Shown here: positions 57,491-64,000 of the stretch, piece after piece
How positions within the stretch are numbered: the stretch's first letter is position 1
How the letters are laid out: every line of letters starts with the position of its first letter
NCBI RefSeq assembly: GCF_016756395.1
Contig: NZ_AP018365.1
Span: 3,323,001-3,387,000 of the forward strand
Origin: Streptomyces sp. SN-593
GTDB lineage: Bacteria; Actinomycetota; Actinomycetes; Streptomycetales; Streptomycetaceae
Direction of reading: 5' to 3'
DNA length: 64,000 nt
Notes under the pieces: model-generated
Database searches by the model: none
Seen by the model: the letters and a program-made list of their open reading frames with translations, nothing else
What the model was told of the DNA's origin: nothing
Position numbers and translations under genes: made by a program

Positions 57491-57849
57491 CCGCTTCCCC
57501 TCCCGTTGTCTGTTCGCCCCGTGGTGCCGGACGGCCGTGCCGCGAAGGTGTCCGCACCCGCGCGACCGGCGAGATCCGGCCAGGCCCCGTGTACAGACGA
57601 GGATCGCACAGGCCGCAGGAACGGTTCCGCCCCGCGGAACGCCCGCGCCCGCCGCCGGCCGCCCCGCTCCCGGCCGGCTCGGCCGCGCCCCTTGCCCGCC
57701 CCCGGCCCGCCCCCGGCCGGCCCCCGGTCACGACGGGACTTACCGGGGGTTTCGGCGGGCCTATAGCCTCGTCGGAGCAGTGGACGGTTAATGGGAACAG
57801 GCACAGCGGATGCACGGCCCGGTCCGGGCCTACGGGGAGGGACACAGCC
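57491..57849. promoter_or_regulatory. 359-bp divergent promoter region of the EssC-like and WXG-like genes
   Basis: No gene is seen. A tatagc hexamer at 57762-57767 is a reasonable -10 for the plus-strand EssC-like gene (start 57850), with a poor -35 (cttacc) 17 bases upstream. The minus-strand promoter is not obvious. The centre (57640-57725) is a C-rich, repeated ggccggcccc-type stretch. Confidence 0.4.
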
Positions 57850-60800
57850 ATGCGCGTGACCGTGACGGTCGTACAGCAGGGCGTCGACGCGCAGGACGTG
57901 CTGGTGACGGCCGACGACTCCGCGAGCGCGGGCGACGTCGCGCTGGCGCTGGCGCAGGCAGTCGGTGCGGTGGCGCAGGAGCCGGCCGGGCACGGCGGCG
58001 GCGTGGTCGTGCAGTTCCCCGGGCAGTACGGACAGAACATGCAGAACGGCCAGAACACGCCGTACCAGGACGGCGGTGGCCGGCCGGCCGGGCAGCAGGG
58101 TGCGCCCGGCGCGTGGCCGGCTCCGCCCGCCGCCACCGCACCGGTGCTGTGGGCCGACGGCGTGCCCTGCGACCCGCAGGCACAGGCGCAGACGGTGCTG
58201 CGCGACGGCATGCGCGTCACCGTCGACGACTCGATCGGGCCGTTCATGCGCACCGGCGAGCCGTCCGGGCGCTACGAGCTGCGGGTGTGCGCCGGCCCCG
58301 GCGCGGGCCGGGTGGCGCGGCTCGGCGTCGGTACCGCCACGATCGGCTCGGCGCCGGGCTGCACCGTCACCGTGCGGGACCCGGCGATGGCGCCGACCGC
58401 CGCGCGGGTCTCGGTGGCCATCGACGGCACCGTGACACTGGCCGGCGCGCCGGGCGCGGGCCTGACGCTGGAGAACGAGCCGGTGGACTCGGAGCGGCCG
58501 TGGCCGCTGCGCGGGCAGGTGAAGGCGGGCGAGTCGGTGCTCGTGCTGGACGAGCCGAGCGTCCCCGACGCCCACCTGTCGCCGATGGGCGAGGGGGGCC
58601 TGGCCTACAACCGGCCGCCCCGGCTGTCCGTCCTGCCGCCGCGGCAACTGCTGTACGTCCCGCAGAAGGGCGCGAAGGGCGACCGCGCCCGGTTCCAGGT
58701 GCTCACGCTGGTCGTGCCGTTGATCTTCGGCGTGATGATGTACTTCATGGTCCACCAGGTCTACATGCTGCTCTTCTGCGTGATGAGCCCGTTGATGATG
58801 GTCGGCCAGTGGGTCAGCGAGAACCGCGCCGGCAAGCGCAAGAACCAGGACGCGGCGAAGAGTTACAAGGCCGCGATGGCCGAGTACGAGGAGAGCCTGG
58901 AGGCCGCCCGGCTCTCGGACCAGCGCGAGCGGCGGGCCCACCACCCCGACGCCGCCGAGATCCTGCTCTTCGCGACGGGCCCGCGCCGCCGGTTGTGGGA
59001 GCGGCGGCTGACCGACCCCGACGCGCTGCGGCTGCGGATCGGCGTCGCCGACATGCCCGCCGACGTCGAGTTGCAGCCCAAGGGCCACATGCCCGAGGGC
59101 GCACCGCCGCTGGTGCCGCCGCTGGTGCACGACGTGCCGCTGCCGCTGCCGGTCCCGGAGATCGGCGTGGTCGGTGTCGCGGGTGAGCGGGCCCGGACCC
59201 TGGCGACCACCCGCTGGCTGGTGTCGCAGGCCGCGGTGCTGCACAGCCCGCGCGACCTGTCGATCGTGGTGCTGTCCTCGGCCCACGACGCCGAGCAGTC
59301 CTGGAGCTGGGCGCACTGGCTGCCGCACCTCGCACCCCAACAGGGCCAGGACTGCGTGTCGTTGATCGGCACCGACCAGGAGGCGGCCGGCCGCCGGGTC
59401 AACGAACTGCTCCAGGAACTGGGCCGGCGCAAGGCCGACGCCATCGCCAACCGGGGCAGCAGGCTGCGCCCCGACCCGTTCGTCCTGGTGGTGCTGGACG
59501 GCGCGCGGCTGCTGCGCCGTATGCCGGGCGTGCCGCAACTCCTCCAGGAGGGGCCGCAGTTCGGGATGTTCGCGCTGTGCGTGGACGAGGACGAGCGGCT
59601 GCTGCCCGAAGAGGTGCGGCTCGCGGTGTGCTGGTCCCAGCACGCGGCCAGCCGGCTGCACCTGCGCGGCGGGGGGCTGGAACGCCTCGGCGAGGTGCTG
59701 GCCGACCAGGTCGGGCCCGACTGGTGCGAACTGGTGGCCCGTTCGATGGCGCCGGTGCGCGACGTCAGCCGCGACGACGCGGACAGCGCCCTGCCGACCT
59801 CCGCACGGCTGCTGGACCTGCTGGGCATGCCCGACCCGGTCGGCGAGCAGGTGGCCGGGGTGTGGCAGCGCGGCGGTTCGACCACCGCGGCACCGATCGG
59901 CATCGGAGCGGACGGCACCTTCGTCCTGGACATCCGCAAGGACGGCCCGCACGCCCTGGTCGCCGGCACCACCGGCGCGGGCAAGTCCGAGCTGCTGCAG
60001 ACGATCATCGCCTCGCTGGCGGTGGCCAACCGTCCCGACGCGCTCAACTTCGTGCTGATCGACTACAAGGGCGGCAGCGCCTTCCAGGACTGCGCGCGGC
60101 TGCCGCACACCGTCGGCATGGTCAGCGACCTCGACGCGCACCTGACCGAGCGCGCACTCGCCTCGCTCGCCGCGGAGTTGCACCACCGCGAGACGATCCT
60201 GTTCAACGCCGGCACCAAGGACATCGAGGACTACAACGACGCGCGGCGGCTGCGGCCCGACCTGGAGCCGATGCCCCGACTCGTCCTGATCATCGACGAG
60301 TTCGCCTCCCTGGTGGCCGAACTCCCGGACTTCATCGCCGGCCTGGTCGACATCGCCCGCCGCGGCCGCTCGCTGGGCGTGCACCTGATCCTGGCCACGC
60401 AGCGGCCCGCCGGCGTGGTCAGCGCCGACATCCGCGCCAACACCAACCTGCGGATCGCGCTGCGCGTCACCGACGCCGACGAGTCCCGCGACGTCATCGA
60501 CGCGCCCGACTCCGGCGCGATCGCGAAGTCCACGCCCGGCCGCGCCTACGTCCGCTCGGGCGCCCAGTCACTGGTCGGCGTGCAGTCCGCGCGGATCGGT
60601 GGCCGCCGCCCGGCGGTCGGCCAGGAGCGCGCCAAGGCCGAGGTGGTACCGCTGGGTTGGTCCTCGCTGGGACGACCGGTGCCGCGCGGAGGGCAGGGCG
60701 AGGCGGACGACGGCACCATGGTCACCGACCTGGCGGTGCTGGTGGACGCGATCCGGGACGCCTCCGACCTGCTCCGCTTCCCCGCGCCGCGCAAGCCGTG

Positions 60801-62400
60801 GCTCGACCCGCTGCCCGAGCAGATCGTCACCGAGGACCTGCCCGCGGTGGCCGCCGCGGCCGGCGACGTGCCGCCCATCGGCTACGGCCTCACCGACCTG
60901 CCCGCACAGCAGGCCCGCGCCCGCCTCGCCATCGACCTGGTGCACGGCGAGCACGTGCTGATCGCCGGCGGACCGCGCTCGGGCCGCTCCACCGCGCTGC
61001 GCACGATCGCCGGGGCGCTCGCCCGTGACACCTCGCCGGGCGACGTGCACCTGTACGCCATCGACTGCGGCGCCAACGCGCTGCTGCCGCTGGTGACGTT
61101 GCCGCACTGCGGCGCGGTGGTCACCCGCGACCAGCCCGAGCGGCTGTCGCGGCTGCTGGACCGGCTGTCCGCCGAGGTGTCGCGGCGGCAGCAACTCCTC
61201 GCCGTCAAGGGCGCGTCGAGCGCGGCCGAGCAGCGGGCGATGGCGGCCACGCCGGAGGAGCGGCTGCCGTGGATGGTGCTGCTGCTCGACAGTTGGGAGG
61301 GCTACACCTCGACGTTCGAGTCGTACAACTACGGCAAGCTGATCGAGGGGGCCATGCGGCTGTTCCGGGAGGGCGGCTCGGCGGGGCTGAAGGTCGTCAT
61401 GACGTCGGACCGCTCCGGCTTCCTCGGGGCGGTCTCGTCGGTCTTCCCGGACAAGCTGATCCTGCGGATGGCCGACCCGAACGACTACGGCAACGGCGGC
61501 CTCGGCCCGCGGGACGTGCCGAAGAACATGCCGTCCGGGCGGGCGCTGCGCCCCACCGACCACGGTGTGCAGGAGAACCAGGTGGCGCTGCTGGCCGCGG
61601 ATCCGGCCGGCCAGGCGCAGGTGGAGGTGCTCCAGCGGATCGGCCGGCAGGCCACCGAGCGGATCGGCCGGGTCGGCCGGCTGCCCAGGCCGCAGCGGCC
61701 GATGCGGGTGGACGCGCTACCGGCGCGCGTCACGCGGACCGAGGCCATGGCGATCGACCCGGACTTCCGGCCGTCGTCGCGGCTGTGGGCGCTGATGGGC
61801 GTGGGCGGCGACGAGTTGGCGCCGGTCGGCATCGACCTGGAGGAGGCCGGGCCCGGGTTCGTGATCGCCGGGCCGCCGAAGTCGGGCCGGTCCACGGCGC
61901 TGGTCACCGCGACCCGGTCGCTGATCGGGGGCGGCACACCGGTGGTGCTGATCACTCCGCGCCGCTCCCCGCTGCGCGAACTGGCCGACGAGCCCGGCGT
62001 ACTGGGCCTGCTGACGGGTACCGAGGCGAGCGGGGACGAGCTGACGGAGCTGACCGCCAAGGCCGGCGGGGAGAAGTTCGTGGTCGTCGTCGACGACAGC
62101 GAGCTCCTCTACGAGACCATGCTGGAGACCGCGCTGGAGGAGGTCGTCAGGAGCGGCATGGACGGTGACCACGCGCTGATCGCGGCCGGGTCGGCCGACT
62201 CGATGGGCTCGCAGTACCGCGGCTTCGTGGTCGAGGCGCGCAAGTCCCGCAACGGCCTGCTGCTGTCGCCCCAGACCGGTTCCGAGGGCGACCTCTTCAA
62301 CGTCCGGCTGCCGCGCGACATCGGCGGCGGCCCGCTCGGCCGCGGCCTGTTGATCCGCGGCGGCACGATGATGCAGATCCAGGCGGCCGACCCGTCCTGA
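57850..62400 (+). CDS. EssC/EccC-like type VII secretion ATPase (FtsK/SpoIIIE family)
   Basis: The 1516-residue protein has a ubiquitin-like N-terminus (residues 1-80), an FHA-like beta domain (about 139-240) lacking the SxxH phosphopeptide residues, and two adjacent helices (VLTLVVPLIFGVMMYFMV and MLLFCVMSPLMMVGQWV, about 284-323). Three FtsK modules follow. Module 1 has an intact P-loop GTTGAGKSELLQ (about 707) and Walker B LVLIIDEFASL. Modules 2 (GGPRSGRST, about 1040) and 3 (GPPKSGRST, about 1341) have Arg in place of the P-loop Lys. This single-chain architecture is that of Firmicute EssC rather than mycobacterial EccCa/EccCb. The ATG at 57850 follows GGGAGGG by 7 bases. It should energise export of WXG-type proteins; genes for EccB, EccD, EccE and mycosin are not beside it. 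Confidence 0.9.
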   Translation: MRVTVTVVQQGVDAQDVLVTADDSASAGDVALALAQAVGAVAQEPAGHGGGVVVQFPGQYGQNMQNGQNTPYQDGGGRPAGQQGAPGAWPAPPAATAPVLWADGVPCDPQAQAQTVLRDGMRVTVDDSIGPFMRTGEPSGRYELRVCAGPGAGRVARLGVGTATIGSAPGCTVTVRDPAMAPTAARVSVAIDGTVTLAGAPGAGLTLENEPVDSERPWPLRGQVKAGESVLVLDEPSVPDAHLSPMGEGGLAYNRPPRLSVLPPRQLLYVPQKGAKGDRARFQVLTLVVPLIFGVMMYFMVHQVYMLLFCVMSPLMMVGQWVSENRAGKRKNQDAAKSYKAAMAEYEESLEAARLSDQRERRAHHPDAAEILLFATGPRRRLWERRLTDPDALRLRIGVADMPADVELQPKGHMPEGAPPLVPPLVHDVPLPLPVPEIGVVGVAGERARTLATTRWLVSQAAVLHSPRDLSIVVLSSAHDAEQSWSWAHWLPHLAPQQGQDCVSLIGTDQEAAGRRVNELLQELGRRKADAIANRGSRLRPDPFVLVVLDGARLLRRMPGVPQLLQEGPQFGMFALCVDEDERLLPEEVRLAVCWSQHAASRLHLRGGGLERLGEVLADQVGPDWCELVARSMAPVRDVSRDDADSALPTSARLLDLLGMPDPVGEQVAGVWQRGGSTTAAPIGIGADGTFVLDIRKDGPHALVAGTTGAGKSELLQTIIASLAVANRPDALNFVLIDYKGGSAFQDCARLPHTVGMVSDLDAHLTERALASLAAELHHRETILFNAGTKDIEDYNDARRLRPDLEPMPRLVLIIDEFASLVAELPDFIAGLVDIARRGRSLGVHLILATQRPAGVVSADIRANTNLRIALRVTDADESRDVIDAPDSGAIAKSTPGRAYVRSGAQSLVGVQSARIGGRRPAVGQERAKAEVVPLGWSSLGRPVPRGGQGEADDGTMVTDLAVLVDAIRDASDLLRFPAPRKPWLDPLPEQIVTEDLPAVAAAAGDVPPIGYGLTDLPAQQARARLAIDLVHGEHVLIAGGPRSGRSTALRTIAGALARDTSPGDVHLYAIDCGANALLPLVTLPHCGAVVTRDQPERLSRLLDRLSAEVSRRQQLLAVKGASSAAEQRAMAATPEERLPWMVLLLDSWEGYTSTFESYNYGKLIEGAMRLFREGGSAGLKVVMTSDRSGFLGAVSSVFPDKLILRMADPNDYGNGGLGPRDVPKNMPSGRALRPTDHGVQENQVALLAADPAGQAQVEVLQRIGRQATERIGRVGRLPRPQRPMRVDALPARVTRTEAMAIDPDFRPSSRLWALMGVGGDELAPVGIDLEEAGPGFVIAGPPKSGRSTALVTATRSLIGGGTPVVLITPRRSPLRELADEPGVLGLLTGTEASGDELTELTAKAGGEKFVVVVDDSELLYETMLETALEEVVRSGMDGDHALIAAGSADSMGSQYRGFVVEARKSRNGLLLSPQTGSEGDLFNVRLPRDIGGGPLGRGLLIRGGTMMQIQAADPS

Positions 62401-62418
62401 CGGTGACGCCGTCATGCG

Positions 62419-62462
62419 GAAGGGCCGGACGGTCGGAGCGTGCTCCGATCATCCGGCCCTTC
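62419..62462. terminator. long hairpin between EssC-like and WXG100 genes
   Basis: An outer 11-bp stem (gaagggccgga at 62419-62429, complement at 62452-62462) and an inner tcggagc/gctccga stem form a long structure between convergent genes. Confidence 0.65.
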
Positions 62463-62494
62463 TGGTACCGCACACCGCTCGACGTGCAGTGGGG

Positions 62495-62773
62495 CTACTG
62501 GCCTCCGCCGGTGGCGTTCGAGATGGCGGTCGCGTTGTTCTTGGCCGACTTCTGCGCCTCGTGCAGCGTCGTCACGAACTTCTCGAAGGTCGGCTTGAGC
62601 TGGTCCCACTCGCTGCGGAACTTGTCGGCGTTCGGGCCCTTCCAGTAGTCCGCGCTGCCACTGGTCGCCGTGTGCAGGTGACCGATCAGCGTCGAAAGGT
62701 GACCGGCCTCGGTCCCGAACTTCCCCGCCAGCGTGTTCAGCTGGCCGATATCGGCGCCATGCATGCCTGCCAT
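62495..62773 (-). CDS. WXG100-family protein (EsxA-like)
   Basis: The 92-residue protein has the canonical hairpin: helix 1 IGQLNTLAGKFGTEAGHLSTLIGHL, the turn DYWKGPNADKF (Trp-Lys-Gly, about 43-45) and helix 2 FEKFVTTLHEAQKSAKNNATAI. Size and motif position match WXG100. No C-terminal Tyr-xxx-Asp is present, so it may pair with another protein for export. GGGAGGG precedes the ATG at 62773. It is convergent with the EssC-like gene and is its most obvious substrate. Confidence 0.9.
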   Translation of the reverse strand: MAGMHGADIGQLNTLAGKFGTEAGHLSTLIGHLHTATSGSADYWKGPNADKFRSEWDQLKPTFEKFVTTLHEAQKSAKNNATAISNATGGGQ

Positions 62774-62966
62774 GTGCGTCCCTCCCCGTTGTCAGGAAAC
62801 GTGGCGGACACCGCGTCCGCCAGACCGGACGCTAGCAAACGAGGGCCCCGAATGCAGCACCCGCCCCAGGCCCCCCGAGCATTGTTGCCGAACATGGACA
62901 TCACCACGGTGACGTCACACGCGGGGCAGGGCGCGCCCGTTTCCGTCGGGCGCGCGCGGGGCGAAT

Positions 62967-63575
62967 TCAGCTACTGGGCAAGCCGGTCCGGGTGAAGGTG
63001 TCGGTGGGACCGTCCTTCCATTCCACGGTCAGCGTCTTGCCGTCCGCCGCCATCGAACCCTGCCCGGACGTACGCTCCTTGTCGCCGTCCATGCACGTCA
63101 TCGTCAGGCGCACCCCGCCCTTGTCGGTGTAGCTCCCGCCGCACAGGTGGTCGCTGGTCAGGGCGGCCTTGCCCTTGCCGAGCACGAGTTGGACCTTGAC
63201 CCCGTCGACGGTGGCGAGCCAGACGCCCTCGACGGTCTGCGTGGAGTCCGTGGAGGCTCCCCCGACATCGCCGTCGTCCGTCCCGGCGGTCGCGGAACCG
63301 GTCGGGTCCGGCGTGGCGGTGCCGACCTCGGAGACCGACGGCGCCGGCGGCAGGCTGACCGTACGGCTCGCGGTCGGCTCCTTCTGAGCGTCGGCGTCGG
63401 CGGCGCCGCTCCCGCCGCCGCAACCGGTCAGCACCAGCGCGGCGGCAACCGCCGCGGCGGCCGCGTACCCGGCGACGGCCCCGCGAGCGCGCGGCCCGCC
63501 CGGGGCCGGCCCGCCCTGACCGTCCCGGCCGCCCCGCCGTGGACTTCGACGACTGATACGACTCCGACGGCGCAT
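62967..63575 (-). CDS. lipoprotein of unknown function
   Basis: The 202-residue protein has an Arg-rich start and a long cytoplasmic stretch, then a hydrophobic segment AGYAAAAAVAAALVLTGCGGG with lipobox LTGC (Cys about 52). The exported part has a Thr/Ser/Asp-rich region (about 60-110) and a compact C-terminal domain (EGVWLATVDGVKVQLVLGKG, CGGSYTDKGGVRLTMTCMDG, with two Cys). This resembles small beta-barrel or protease-inhibitor-like folds, but I cannot name it. The ATG at 63575 follows GGGGGAG by 5 bases. Its upstream region contains a 23-bp repeat array. Possibly an envelope partner of the neighbouring secretion system (inference only). Confidence 0.75.
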   Translation of the reverse strand: MRRRSRISRRSPRRGGRDGQGGPAPGGPRARGAVAGYAAAAAVAAALVLTGCGGGSGAADADAQKEPTASRTVSLPPAPSVSEVGTATPDPTGSATAGTDDGDVGGASTDSTQTVEGVWLATVDGVKVQLVLGKGKAALTSDHLCGGSYTDKGGVRLTMTCMDGDKERTSGQGSMAADGKTLTVEWKDGPTDTFTRTGLPSS

Positions 63576-63773
63576 CCGCACTCCCCCATGTCGCGATGTG
63601 GAACCCAGCGGACCGCAAGCTACCAGCAGCCGAACGGCTACGCGCAGTCCGAACCCCCGTCCTGCCCGCACCCCTCACCGGCGAACACGTACGGCTCCAC
63701 AACCGCCACACACAGGCATCACACTCCTTCATCCGCACGTCACAGCCACGGCACAGCAACGGGTCGGGCCGCC

Positions 63774-63935
63774 ACGCGAGCGCGGGCACTCGCACCCCGG
63801 AGGCGCAGGCACTCGCGCCCTGGAGGCGCGGGGGGACCGCAGCCCGGACGCGCGGGCGCTCACACTCCGGACGCGCGGGGGACCGCAGCCCGGACGGGCG
63901 GGCGGTCACACCCCGGACGCGCGGGTGGTCACACC
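63774..63935. repeat. degenerate 23-bp tandem repeat, about seven units
   Basis: Copies of the core ccggacgcgcggg begin at 63843, 63866, 63889 (one base different) and 63912, exactly 23 bp apart. More degenerate copies precede from about 63774. The second half of each unit varies between gctcacact, gaccgcagc and gtcacacc. A 23-bp period is not a codon multiple, so it is non-coding. The surrounding 63576-64000 holds no supported gene. Confidence 0.85.
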
Positions 63936-64000
63936 CCGCAGGCAACGTCCGGCGGATGTGCCTCGCGCTTCACGCCCTCACGCCGAGCCGGCGGCCTCCC

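Noticed and set aside
57469..60384. A 971-codon open frame on the minus strand opposite the secretion ATPase gene
   Set aside because: Its translation is rich in His, Arg, Gln and Val with no domain. The plus strand has clear FtsK motifs, so this is a high-GC antisense shadow.
63774..63935. 23-bp repeats considered as CRISPR
   Set aside because: Half of each unit is conserved and the other half varies among three recurring forms; there are no 30-40 bp unique spacers or cas genes.

Overview
The window is very GC-rich DNA with strong third-position G/C bias, frequent GTG starts and GGAGG-type ribosome binding sites. It carries several gene sets typical of streptomycetes: an XRE-DUF5753/DUF397 pair, an AfsR-type regulator, an SCO4402-family protein beside purU, a Streptomyces-style Tad locus and an FHA-type FtsK/EssC protein. 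It most likely comes from a chromosomal arm or core of a Streptomyces or close relative (Streptomycetaceae). I saw no tRNA, rRNA, CRISPR array, insertion sequence, integrase or prophage gene.

Layout. 1-9.2 kb: the end of a metal P-type ATPase, a D,D-carboxypeptidase with a very long acidic N-terminus, a GOLPH3-like protein, the XRE/DUF397 pair, a sodium:solute symporter and a PLP aminotransferase. 9.4-14.3 kb: an ADP-ribosylglycohydrolase, a phosphodiester glycosidase and a Tat-exported PHP metallohydrolase. 14.4-20.2 kb: a decayed acyl-AMP-ligase-like protein divergent from an AfsR-type regulator, then a 68-residue protein with a repeated NWHTE motif and a membrane protein. 20.2-28.9 kb: a Ser/Thr kinase with a PQQ propeller, a double-VOC protein, a TetR regulator, a flavin monooxygenase, an MFS carrier and a GlxA-type regulator. 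28.9-36.6 kb: a signalling group (RsbW-like kinase, macrodomain, STAS protein, sigma factor and a translationally coupled zinc-finger/MDMPI anti-sigma), then purU, an SCO4402-like gene and a solute-binding lipoprotein. 36.6-43.9 kb: a membrane protein with repeated phospho-acceptor-like motifs, a pleiotropic XRE regulator, a Prim-Pol protein and an ABC exporter pair.

44.1-53.9 kb is a nine-gene Tad/Flp pilus operon on the minus strand. In transcription order it reads: SAF/RcpC protein, CpaE-like ATPase, CpaF/TadA motor ATPase, TadB, TadC, Flp pilin, two TadE pseudopilins, a TadG-like protein, and a LysM-transmembrane-BTAD fusion. Most junctions are ATGA or TGATG overlaps. No prepilin peptidase lies in the window.

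54.2-63.6 kb is a compact type VII secretion-like island. It has a 1516-residue EssC-like ATPase (N-terminal FHA-like region, two membrane segments, three FtsK modules), two WXG100-size proteins, a 693-residue WXG-like putative substrate, a bitopic membrane protein and a lipoprotein. EccB, EccD, EccE and mycosin are not present. Together with the neighbouring Tad operon it is the best candidate here for an under-described system.

Short tandem repeats (7-32 bp period) recur just after stop codons across the window, and a degenerate 23-bp repeat lies at the right edge. Several strong convergent hairpin terminators are visible.
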